Positions 34,792 through 45,767 of a DNA stretch of 64,000 bases are shown piece after piece (position 1 is the stretch's first letter; every line of letters begins with the position of its first letter). This DNA comes from Hygrophila difformis. Its lineage: Eukaryota > Streptophyta > Magnoliopsida > Lamiales > Acanthaceae. The notes beneath the pieces were generated by a model. That model saw nothing but the letters and a program-made list of their open reading frames with translations, did no database searches and had not been told where the DNA came from. The DNA lies in assembly GCA_030278955.1 (NCBI GenBank), contig JAOANR010000003.1:19801050-19865049 (forward strand), given 5' to 3'. The position numbers were made by a program, and so were the translations under genes.

Positions 34792-35116
34792 GGGTTTGTT
34801 CTGCACGCGGTTTTTGAGAGATTTTTGGAGCTTTTGGTAGCTTTAGCTTTTTATTTTCAAACAAAAGCCCCGTTCTGTACACTAGCTTTTAGGAGCTTTT
34901 GAGAGCTTTTGGAAACTTCTTTTTAGAAGCTACAAGAGGTAGCTTTTGGGAGCTATTTTCCAAATTTAATTAATTTTTCTCTTCAAATAATAATTTTTGA
35001 CAGCTACAACTACTTGTACCGAACACTTATGCAAAAACTGATAGCTACAGCTCCCAAAAACTACAACTCCCTACAGCTGCAGCTCGCAGCTACAACTTGA
35101 CATGCAGAACGGACCC
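34792..35116. mobile_element. Tourist-like (PIF/Harbinger) miniature element
   Basis: TAA stands on both sides (34789-34791 and 35117-35119). Termini GGGTTTGTTCTGCACG and CATGCAGAACGGACCC are inverted repeats. The interior is rich in AGCTTTTGG/AGCTAC words that can fold back on themselves. A 3-bp TWA target with GG-starting ends is typical of PIF/Harbinger. No transposase. The DNA between 35120 and 35905 shows nothing coding. Confidence 0.75.
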
Positions 35117-35908
35117 TAAAAGTCATGAATGAGTATGTTGATCATCTTGGATGGATGTGAGATTCAATTTTATCAATATCATCTCCAAGGATGTGTTTAG
35201 GGCCACGTGGACGAAATTGGTGATATATCCAATCCAAAATTTTGATCACGGATCTTAATATGTATTTCTTCAATATTTTTGAGTATTAACGTAACACCCG
35301 ATTTAAATATTGTACACTTTGGACTAACTCTCTCACGGATTTAAAACACGTATATAAGGAAGAGGTGTCCACAACTTTATAAGGCATGCTTCATTTCTAT
35401 CTTCGAGCGAGTGAGATATTACAATTAACTTTTGCACTCTGTTATATTAAACATATTTATCAATATGGGTAAAATATATGATTTTTTTTGTGTTGTAAAT
35501 TTTTGGAATTTGTTTTTAGTTTTTGATCGCACGAGGGGTTGTATGTCGTTATTCAGAACACTTAATGCACGGTACATACGCTGTATCATTTCATTACAGA
35601 TCATGCAAGCATTAATTCATAAGAAAACAATGTACATATACATACAAGTCCTCTGATATATCCATTTTTTTTTTCCTAATTTGGTTACAGTACAACTCCT
35701 TTAAGAGTATGCATGTATAGGGATCACAAAAAACATATCTAGCATCACACAAAAGATAGCTACAATCACACAAAATATTTCTCTCATCACACAAAATACG
35801 TCATTTCTTTCATCACACAATACAATTCTCACATCACATACATAGTGCCTGTATGTGCAAGCACACCTGCACACAATGTCCTCCCTTTTTTTCTCCTATA
35901 ATTTCTAA

Positions 35909-37200
35909 GACTATCTCCAATGGTACCCAAAAACTTAAAATAGGCCGTGATATCTTCTCTCCAACAATACCCTAAAACCAAACTTATTTTAAGTTTTTAT
36001 GAGTTTTATGAATAGTAAATACTCATATTTGAGTTTTTACTTTCACAAACCTATATCACTTTTTACAATTAAATTGATTGCAATTTCATCCCTCCAATTA
36101 TTGCACATTGAATAACATATTAATTTAAAAATAGAAGATAATTATTTTTCTAATTTTGTATTATAATTAATAATTTTATAATTTATACATTTTTTAATTA
36201 TATTAAAGTTTACTTTATATCTGATTAAATTAAAGATTTTAATTTTTCTGTTTAATTTTAAGAATTTTATTTTATAAAATAAATTTTAAACATAAAGATA
36301 ACTAAATTGCATTGGCATAATGAATGAGAATTGAATTTGTGTGGGTCAATGGTATGTTTGGTTGGAGGGATCTTAGATTACCAGTGGGAATGTGATGGTT
36401 GGGAATGTAAGATTAATGAGATATGAGATTGCTAGGAATCTTATTTTTTGATGTTTTAAGATTATTGCGTTTGGTTAGATTGAAAATATCATATTTCCAG
36501 ATCTAATTAATTTACTATAATGTCCTTGAATTTGAATGAATGTTATAAATATGTCGTATTGCTACACAATAGAAAATATTTTTGTCGATTTATATTTTCA
36601 AATATAAAAAAATTCGTTATATATAATTTATTACTTCTATATGATAATTAGTCATTTAATGTCTCTAAATAATTATTGTTTTTATTTTATATAAAGAAGA
36701 TAAATAAATTTTAAGAAAACATGAGACTATATATTACAAAACATGTTTAAATCATTTAAAATTTTTTTGTTGATTTTTAAAAATCAAAATTTTATATATC
36801 ATTTTTATAATACAAATATTTAATTTTTAAAAATAAAATAAGTACAAAAAGTATGGGTAAAAAAGTCAAATTAGTATAAAAGTAGACAAAATGGAGGTGG
36901 TAATCTAAGATTACATGTCCTCCAGGTGGGAATCACATTCCCACCAAAAACCTATAACATTTCCACCTCGATGGGAATGTGACATTCCCAAGTGAAAGAT
37001 GCCGCGAACCAAACACGAGCATATTACATCCCCTATCCAAACGCCACCTGAATGATAAATAAGTTTATATGCGAAAGAATATATAGAGAATATTTTTTTG
37101 AGTTTGAGTTTAGTGTAAATGGTAGGAGATGAATTACTGTTTGATGTGACATTTATTGTAAAATGGGTTTTCAATATAGTGTTGACTATTGGAGATTGTC
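35909..37200. mobile_element. Tourist-like element with another element nested inside
   Basis: Termini GACTATCTCCAATGG and CTATTGGAGATTGTC are inverted repeats, with TAA on each side (35906-35908 and 37201-37203). The size, about 1.29 kb, is inflated by an inserted element at about 36352-37032 whose ends read GTATGTTTGGTTGGAGGG and CGAACCAAACACGAG. The host element's own sequence resumes after it. Confidence 0.6.
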
Positions 37201-37203
37201 TAA

Positions 37204-38029
37204 CGGGCGTTTGGTTGGGGGTATCCTAGATACCCAATAGGAATCTTGAGTAGGGAATATCGCATTCCTATATTTGGTTAGGGAAATCTTTTATCAAGGA
37301 AACTTGGATTACCATCCAAGTGGGAATGTTAGTGTGTTTTGATAGAAATGTGATTCCCTTGTAGAGGCCAGATATTCTGAGATTACCAGACATCTTTTAT
37401 CTATCTTACATTAAATTATCTTTCTACCCTTTAAAATTTTAAAACCATACATCAACCCATTTTATAATGCTCAACCCTCTGTAACCCACTAAACCTAGGA
37501 AGACGTATCAAGTCTCCAGAAAAAATTCATTATCCGCTGCTAACTTATTCTGCCGTCTACGATCTCTCCAGAATAAATTCATTTTAAAAATTTATAATGC
37601 TCAACCCTCTTTTGGAACACTTTTGATGATTTCATTGTATACAGTTTGCACATTATATAAAATTGCAACAAACAAGTTTAAATTTAACTCATTCCAAGCT
37701 ACATTGATCTTCCAAACATGATTTAATATAGATGATAATTTATGAAATGCAAATTTACAGAGGATGCAGATGGATTTTATTGTAAATAACGAAATTTTAA
37801 ATTGAACGTGAAATAGACTTCATGAGAACTACTAAAAAATATAATTTTGAATTAAGAGCATTATAGTCTATTCATGTAATATAGAAATCTGACATTCCGA
37901 ATCCAACAAAACATAGTAATCTTAAAATACAAAAAAATAAGATTCCTAATAATTTTATATTCCCAGCAATCCCACATTTCCATCGATTACATTCCCACTC
38001 ATAATCCAAAATCCCTCCAACCAAACAGA
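37204..38029. mobile_element. Element related, in inverse orientation, to the nested one
   Basis: The termini are CGGGCGTTTGGTTGGGGG and CCCTCCAACCAAACAGA. The right half is the reverse complement of the left part of 36352-37032 (shared words include ggaatcttattttttg and gagtgggaatgta), so they are one family in opposite orientation. The target duplication is ambiguous: TAA (37201-37203 and 38030-38032), or the 8-bp GTCTAACG (37198-37205 and 38035-38042). Confidence 0.6.
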
Positions 38030-38130
38030 TAAGAGTCTAACGTAATCTCAAGATGACACGCGTGCAACGGAAAGTAAAAGTAAATATCAAAATTTCTTAC
38101 AAAAACCCATCAAAATAGGTCATTGATTAA

Positions 38131-38398
38131 GGCCCTGTCCTCTTCGCCTAAAATAAGGTGTTCTGATCTGAATTTTATAAGATCTGGTCTGGTCTGATCT
38201 GAATGTTTCTGATCTGATCTGATTGGATCTGGTCTGGTCTGATTTGATTTGATCTGATTACAACTATAAATATAGTGTGGTCTGATCTGGTCTGAATGGG
38301 TCTAGTCTGATCGGATTTGATCTGGTATGATCTGATCTGGTCTTATTTTAATAAGAATAAGTAATAAGTCCTGGAAATAAGTCCAGGAGAACAGGCTC
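38131..38398. mobile_element. Tourist-like element filled with TCTGATCTGG words, copy 1
   Basis: Flanked by TAA (38128-38130 and 38399-38401), ends GGCCCTGTCCTC and GAGAACAGGCTC. The interior consists of irregular TCTGATCTGG/TCTGGTCTGA repeats. It is the same family as 41322-41647. Confidence 0.75.
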
Positions 38399-38426
38399 TA
38401 AGTTACTTAACCAAGCTAGATTTTTA

Positions 38427-39069
38427 GTGGGGTGTATTCAATCAAGACTCTATAGGTGGTTTTTGGATTTTAAAGTTGGGGTGTATTTAATCAAGATTTT
38501 AAAAAGTCTTTAAAAATCTAGAGGTATTCAATACAGATTTATAAAAGTCTTTAAAAATTTAGAGGTATTCAACAGTTCATGGATTTTAATTCTTTATAGA
38601 TTTTAATGGATTCTCTTAAAAAATACTCCATCCGTTTTCTAAAAGTTGAAAAGGACCCATTGTGCACGCAGTCCAATGCACATTTTAAACCATTAATAAC
38701 CCAAGTTCAGTATAAGTAAAAATTCTAATAGTTCGATATTTAAAAACTATTTGACGAGACGAATCTAACAAGATCCCACTTGATTATATTTTAGCTTGTA
38801 TAACTATGATAAAATTTAAGTCAAAGTGCGTGTGTGAACAGTACCCAATTTCTAAATGTTACAACATTTCAAAAATGGAGGGAGTATAACTAAACAAAAT
38901 CTGTCTGAAATTGCCAAACTTTCATGGATTCTTTATAAAATCAGCCAACTCTGTGTGGAATCTATGGACTTTTTAAATCCACTGACTTTTTAAGGGTTTA
39001 GGGTTTAGGGTTTATGGACTTTTTAAAGTCCATAAAAGTCTAATAAACTCTCAATCGAATACACTCCCC
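38427..39069. mobile_element. Tourist-like element with a Stowaway-type insertion
   Basis: Flanked by TTA (38424-38426 and 39070-39072), ends GTGGGGTGTATTCAATC and CGAATACACTCCCC. A 259-bp Stowaway-type element lies inside at 38626-38884 (TA flanks, ends CTCCATCCG and GGAGGGAG). Near the right end are three telomere-type units, (AGGGTTT)3, at about 38993-39014. Confidence 0.7.
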
Positions 39070-39099
39070 TTAATGAAAGAATTAATAGTAATATGTATA

Positions 39100-39353
39100 C
39101 TCCCTCCATTTTTTTCCAAGTGTTACATAACACACCTTCACGCGACTATAATTCACATTTTAAATTATTAATAATTCAAGTTCGTTATAAATAAAAATTC
39201 TAAAAGTTTGATATTTAAAAACTAAAAGAGGAGATAAATTAAATAAGATTCCACTTGGCTATTTTCTTGTGCAACTATGATAAAAATCGAAGTCAAAATG
39301 CTCAATAAATAGTATCAAAAGTCAAACTGTAATATTTAAAAAAACGGAGGGAA
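39100..39353. mobile_element. Stowaway-type element
   Basis: TA on both sides (39098-39099 and 39354-39355), ends CTCCCTCCATTTTTTTCC and ACGGAGGGAA. It is diverged from 41046-41305 but shares its interior layout (caaagtcaaa, attctaa, taagattccac). Confidence 0.65.
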
Positions 39354-39511
39354 TATAATTTCGCACTACATAGATAAAAATATCATTATTTATAGCGTAT
39401 ATTCAAAAAATACTTCTTATGTCCATTTTAAAATTGCCGATTTCACTTTTCGACAATATACATTGTTTAATTTTGATTTAATTTTGTTATAAATGTATAA
39501 TAAAATATATA

Positions 39512-39766
39512 CTTCCTCTGTTTGTTTATTTATTATGAACCACCTAGCACGCAGTCCAATGTACATTTTAAATTATCAATAACTCGAATTCGGTACAAGT
39601 AAAATTCTTAAAGTTTGATATTTAAAAACTACAAGACGAGACGAATCTAACAAGATCTCACTTGGTTATATTTTAACTTGTATAACTATGATAAAATTTC
39701 AAATTAAAGTGTTTGTGTGAATAGTGTTATATATCCAAACCTATCAATCTTTAAAAAATGAGGAAA
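39512..39766. mobile_element. Degenerate Stowaway-type element
   Basis: Left end CTTCCTCTG after TA at 39510-39511, right end ATGAGGAAA before TA. The interior again carries gagacgaatctaacaagatctcactt. A further partial copy appears to start near 39412 (acttcttatgtccattttaaaattg). Confidence 0.5.
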
Positions 39767-40162
39767 TAATAAATTGGAGTTTTATTAGATTTATTTAATT
39801 TCATAGTTCTAAAACATATATTTTTTATTTATAATTTTTCTTAGTTTAAAATATTAATCATTAAATAAATGTATTGAACTCGGTATTTAAATCAAAGTGC
39901 TCAAAGTTAAATTAGACGGAGAAGTAATACTATAATTCCTTTATATTAATTTGGTTGTTTTGTTACATCAATGATTATTCTATAATAAACTTGAGTTTTC
40001 ACATCATGGACTTTTTAATAAATTCTCACTACTATAATAGGTTACTTGTTGTTTGATTTGTTTTTGCTAATGACTTAATTAATTTTAAATAAATTCATTG
40101 ATTTGATAATAAACTTTATTATTGTTTATGATGGATGATTTGCCTGGCCACTTGGTCATTAC

Positions 40163-40812
40163 TAGGGGTGATTAACGAGTAGTGCTACTCGTACTCGACT
40201 CGGGACTCGGCTCGAAAATAACTCAACTCGTACTTGACTATCGCTACTCGACTCCTGCTCGAACTCGAGCTCGAGCTCGCATCAAGTCAAGCTCGATTCG
40301 AACTCGACTCGAGTATTTGAGCTCGACTCGACTCGATAACACCATTAACACACATTTTAATTAATCTTCGTTTCATACTTTCCCTCACACTTCACTCTAT
40401 TTTCTATTAGAAAAAATATATCACTTATTTAAAATATCTAAACAAAGAAAAATAGTCATTCTAAAAATAAAAAAATATTTTTTTAAAGAATTTTAGTTCT
40501 ATCTTTAGTTGTACGATAATCAACACAATATTCAAATATCAAATTAAATTGTGTCTTTTAGGCTATGGTTAAAAATTCAAAATCAAATGTTAAGAAAAAT
40601 AAAATAAATTCATACTTAAGCTACAAATTCAAGCTCGAGCTTAGCAGAAAAAGAACACGCCAACTACTCGAACTTAAACTCGAACTCGATGATACTCGAG
40701 CTCGAACTCGACTTGATGATACTCGAGTTCGAGCTCGAACTCGAATATATGTTGTGAAGCTCAAGCTCAAGTACCATGATACTCGAGCTCGACTCGACTC
40801 GATATCACCCTA
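40163..40812. mobile_element. Non-autonomous hAT-type element, CTCGA-rich (650 bp)
   Basis: Target duplication GTCATTAC (40155-40162) and GTCATGAC (40813-40820), seven of eight matching. Ends TAGGGGTG and CACCCTA are inverted. Both arms are packed with ACTCGA/GCTCGA words in opposite orientation, leaving an AT-rich centre. No transposase frame. Confidence 0.75.
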
Positions 40813-41045
40813 GTCATGACTGTACACATAATTTGTCACATGATTGCATGTTTAAAAGTAATTAAACATATCCAACTATAGAGTTGAATACTATATTTTA
40901 TGTGATGCTGATTGTCCAAATGCATGCATGCTTTAATAATTGGTGCCACATCAATCAGCCAATCACTAATTTGTCATTTTGTTATTATTCTTAACAATTA
41001 TTGTTGTATTTATAATGATCCATTTTATTTAGGGGCTATGTAGTA

Positions 41046-41305
41046 CTCCCTCCGTCTCATTAAAAGTGGCCACTTTCTCTTCTGCATAAAATCCAATGTA
41101 ATTGTTAAACGCTTTATATCTCAAAATTGGTATAAGTAAAAATTATATAACATGTATATTTTAAAACTATACAATTAGACGATTCTAACAAGACTACACT
41201 TGATTATTTTTCTCTTCTTGTATCAATATAATAAAATTGAGTCAAAATTAAACAATGAACAGTGTCAAAAGTCAAAATTGGCCACTTTTAATGGGAGGGA
41301 GGGAG
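41046..41305. mobile_element. Stowaway-type element (260 bp)
   Basis: TA on both sides (41044-41045 and 41306-41307). Long inverted ends: CTCCCTCCGTCTCATTAAAA and TTTTAATGGGAGGGAGGGAG. The interior phrase acgattctaacaaga is shared with 63236-63495, which has the same length. Confidence 0.88.
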
Positions 41306-41321
41306 TAGTAGTTAAGACTTA

Positions 41322-41647
41322 GGCCCTGTTCTCTATGCCTTAATTTTTCTGGTCTGATCTGAATTTATAAGATCTGGTCTGGTCTGATCTGAATTTGTCT
41401 GATCTGGTCTGAATGTTTCTGGTCTGGTCTGATTCTATCTGGTCTGATCTGATCTGGTATGGTCTGATCTTATTTTCTATATATTATTATTATGATTTGA
41501 TTTCATCTGATCTGATTTGATCTGATCTGGTCTGGTCTGATCTTATTTAATCTGATCTGATTTTAATATTTCTTATATGATCTGGTCTTATCTGATTTTT
41601 ATAAAAATAAGTAATAATGCCTGAAAATAAGTCCTAGACAACGGGCC
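41322..41647. mobile_element. Tourist-like element filled with TCTGATCTGG words, copy 2
   Basis: Flanked by TTA (41319-41321 and 41648-41650), ends GGCCCTGTTCTC and GACAACGGGCC. It is built like 38131-38398, with irregular TCTGATCTGG repeats. It stops about 180 bp before the O-fucosyltransferase start, so it lies in that gene's promoter region. Confidence 0.78.
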
Positions 41648-41827
41648 TTAAGCGCCCAAGGCAGTGGGCTTTAACTGGGTGTAGCTGTTATAGTGGGGGG
41701 AATTTGCTAACTTGTTTGATTGGGCCCAAAAGCGTTATTGGGCTTCGGTCCAGTTTTATAAAATGAAGGGCTGATTGGAAACCGTCGGTTAGGCTTACGC
41801 AGACGGCGATACGAAAGGTGGATTCCG

Positions 41828-44800
41828 ATGATCGCTCCAACGGTGGGGAGAACCCTAGTGATTGCGACGCTGATATTCCTCTCGGCATTTCTAGTTCTGT
41901 TTCTGTTGTCGCGTTCTTACACATTTCCGGTGACGCTAGTGGGATCCCGTGTGTAAGTGATGTTACTTTTTATTTTATTTTATTGTGTGGATAAGTGTAT
42001 TGGATTTCTAGATGCGAAATTCTGTGTTTGCGTTTTTACTGCTTTCATGTTTCTCTGCGTTTTATCTGGTTGGAATACAGGTTGAATAGGTCAGAGATAT
42101 GGAGTTTACGGAGAAATGTTGAGTGGAGAGCTTGCGATTGGTGGCTTAAAGGGCAGCCAGCTGGTCAGTGTTCTTTCTTTCTTTTTCCTTTTTCTTTTTC
42201 TGGAGCCATTAGTTGTATGAATCTTAAGTTCTTTTGAGTTCAGCGTAGATTTAGTATGTTATATGGTTCTAAATCTAGGCGATGCACTCTACATTTGGGA
42301 CTGAAGATTAGATCAATTATGATTTCTTGGGAAGTTTACAGTTTAGAAATTATTTGTTCTGATTCAAGCCTATCATTTGATTTTAGGGATGGTAATCGGT
42401 AATGGATAATGTAAATGAGAATCGTAATTCATAAATCCAGTCTTTAGTTGCGTCTTTAGGACATTGTATAGTGCCAACTTCCAAATATGATTGTTAAGCC
42501 TATGAGCTCCCGATTTTCCTATACCGTGCTTGGTGCAGATACTGAGGCAACTCACCAATTCTGCAATTGGTGTAGAGTTGTATGATTACCAAATATTATT
42601 TATCAATATTAAATTTAGTTTTTGATCCATAATCCATTAATTTTTTGGGATGATTGGATCAAGCAATTGTTTTAGACTTGACTTAATAGTGCCTTTAGAC
42701 TTTCTATGCTTATTTGTTCTAAGTCAACATTGATTGGCGTCAAATGCAGACATCTGCATTGGTTTTTTGTGTTGAAATGCTGCAGCTCTTCCAGCTAAGA
42801 GCAATGGATATCTTCGAATTGATTGCTATGGTGGGCTAAACCAGATGAGGAGGGATGTGAGTGTTGTCACATAGTTTGAGTTTTGCGTTTAGTCTCCTAT
42901 TTGCTTCCTTTATTTCTTTGCTGTTTTCTATTTATGAGACTATTAGTCATGTCATCAGCTGTGATAATTGCAGTTCTGTGATGGTGTTGGCATTGCTCGC
43001 TTGTTGAATGCAACTCTTGTTTTACCCAAATTTGAAGTGGCTGCATATTGGAATGAATCTAGGTGTGTTCTCATTTTCTTGCCTAGACTATTACAGCACT
43101 CTGTATTTCTTAAGAAATAACACGATACTAAAGAAACAGTTTTTTTTCCCCAACTCATCCTTTCATGATTGTTTTGTTCGTATCCATGGTGTTTGAGTAT
43201 TTTCTCGAGTAACTGAAGATTAAGATATCTACAGCACTGAAATTCAACTGTGTTGAATCTATACTTTAGATGAAATGGGATAATGATAGGCTGACTGAAA
43301 GAAGGCAAGGTTCTGTTTATGTTTTTTAATCTCTGAGATGTCTCGTAAAAAATTGCTTTACTCCGCACTAATAAAATTTCCTCATTTTTCTTGTGATTTT
43401 AATTTAAATGTGTTTCAGTACAAAATTTGATGTCATTATTTTGGTTGAGTTGTCAAGTTTATAAAGATCCATAATTCCATATTGAGTATATTCTAAAGTT
43501 TAATTACTACAAATCTTCTTGTCACAAATATTATCTAAAACATATCTCACACACCACAAACATCCACGTCCTAACTTTCTTATAAGTTATATCTCTAAAC
43601 TACAAAGTTCACCACAAAACTTTGTGGAATTAGATACAACCAAATGCACTTTACAGGCTTGGTTGCTGGAGCTATAAAACCAGTTTTTAGGACTCAAATA
43701 AAGCCAATACTTTTTTTTGAATGTATCTTACAGTTTGTAATTGCCTTCCTGGCAATTGCGTCAAGCTGCTTGTGTCCTCGAATAACTATAATTTTCAAAT
43801 CTTTCTGAACATAGTTCTGCTTTGGATACAAAAGATTGATTTGGGATCAAGGTGCATGGGTAAATCAGCCAAAGAATTTGTAAATTCTTAACATTTGCCT
43901 CATCTTACCCACAATTCTTCATTACTCTTATTTTGACTATGCAGTGAATTTGGAGATGTATTTGATGTTGATTACTTCATCCAACAAACGAGTGGCTTCA
44001 TACAGATTGTGAAAGTGCTGCCTGCAGAGTTTGCATTGAAAGAGCCATTTAGAGTTGATTGTAGCAAGCGCAAAGGCGCATTTGATTATGTGGAAACTGT
44101 TATGCCATCACTCTTGGAGCATCATTACATATCAATCACTCCAGCAGTGAGTCAAAGAAGGGATAGGTGCCATGCATTTTTTACCTCTTCCCCTCCCCCT
44201 TCCCCTTCCTCTTCCCTGAATCGTAATTTTTCTTGCCTTTGTAGATGTCCATCCGATTTTATCTCAAGATGATTTTCCTGGAATTGCTAGGACATTTTTT
44301 GCCATTTTCACTTTCCATGTTACAATTCTTGCAGCATCTGAGTTTCCTTCTTGTGGATGGCCTTATTCACATACAAAAAATCATCAAAGACAACATTACT
44401 TTGATCAAAACTCCTAAATAAATACATTGCATCTGCGTGCTTTAGAAGATCGTGAGCTTGTATGCTGGTTGTTTTTTATTTTCTTAATAATTTGGTTATA
44501 TCCTCTTTTAGGAATGCATGGATTTGTCAATTTTCCTCATTTGCCTTCTTATCAGCTAGTCAATCAATGCAGTTACAGATTTTGAAGTGCATTTTCATTA
44601 TCAAATATTTTGCAGGTATCCGCAATTTGCAAAAGCTGCTCGTTGCCAGGCATGCTACAAGGCTCTCCGGTTGACTCGTGCTCTGGAAAACAAAGCTTCC
44701 AAGCTCCTACAGGCTATACCAAAACCCTTCCTCTCACTTCACCTCCGCTTTGAACCTGACATGGTGGCATACAGTCAATGTGAGTACTCTGGTCTTTCTC

Positions 44801-45348
44801 CGAGCTCTGTCCAAGCAATAGAGGCTGTACGAGGAGATAGAAAACCATGGACTGGGGAACAAGCCCGTTCATGGAGAAACCGTGGAAAATGCCCCCTCAC
44901 ACCAAACGAAACAGTACTCACACTCCAGGCCCTCGCCATACCCACAAACACAAACATATACCTGGCAGCCGGGGATGGTCTGATGGAGCTCGAAGGCCTG
45001 ACTACAGTTTACAAAAATGTATTCACCAAATCTTCCCTCATGCACAACGAGGACTTCAAAACCATGCATGGAAACACAAAGGCTGTGCTGGACTATTATG
45101 TCTCAATCAACAGCGATTCATACATTGCTACGTACTTCGGTAACATGGATAAAATGGTGGCTGCAATGAGAGCTTTCAAAGGGAAGTATAAAACACTTTT
45201 CCTGAGCAGGAAGGACTTTGCAGAGCTGAGTGCACAAGGGCTGACAGGGAACTCATTAATGGAAGCCCTGTGGAATGTACACAGAGATTATTATGTGAAG
45301 GGGATAGGATCTGCTTTACCTGATTGCTTCTGTGAATTTAAAGTATGA
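41828..45348 (+). CDS. O-fucosyltransferase family protein, six exons
   Basis: Predicted exons: 41828-41952, 42081-42163, 42786-42856, 42974-43062, 43945-44166, 44616-45348. All introns are GT-AG and phases agree, giving 440 residues. A short N-terminus is followed by one membrane helix (about residues 9-28, LVIATLIFLSAFLVLFLLSR), so this should be a type II Golgi membrane protein. Family signatures: YGGLNQMRRDFCDGVGIARL (sugar-nucleotide loop), ATLVLPKFEVAAYWNESSEF, DVDYFI, HLRFEPDMVAYSQC, KCPLTPNE, IYLAAGD and ATYFGNMDKMV. Plant members of the GT106/O-FucT group act on cell-wall glycans or proteins using nucleotide sugars; the substrate here cannot be told. The gene ends 261 bp from the end of the convergent SEC11 copy. 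Confidence 0.93.
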
Positions 45349-45609
45349 GGTATGAATCTCGGGGATCCTTTTTCTTCCAGACGATTTAAGCAATTATTTG
45401 TCATTGTAACTTTAAGCATAGTAATGTGGACTTGGGAAAGAATATTGGATTCATTTGTTCATACCTATTACACGTTAGTATCAATACCATATGTTTGCAA
45501 AACAAGTCCTATCGAGTTCAACATTGTATTATGTGTACACAAACATGGTTTTGTTAAATTTTGCATCAAGAGATCAAAATCTGTTGTATGGGTTTGTCTG
45601 TGTTTTTGC

Positions 45610-45736
45610 TCAATCCTTGGATGTAAGAGCTAGCAAACCCAATCCACCAATCAGAACATACTGCAAGAGATATACAAGAAAGCATTAACCCATACGCCAT
45701 TATCAGCAATTTTATCCTCAGTCAGAAAGGACACAC

Positions 45737-45767
<31 letters not shown>

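Noticed and set aside
45736..45760. Poly(A) run followed by G run as the end of a retroposed gene
   Set aside because: It lies in the last intron of a SEC11 copy, with no retroposed sequence or target duplication beside it.
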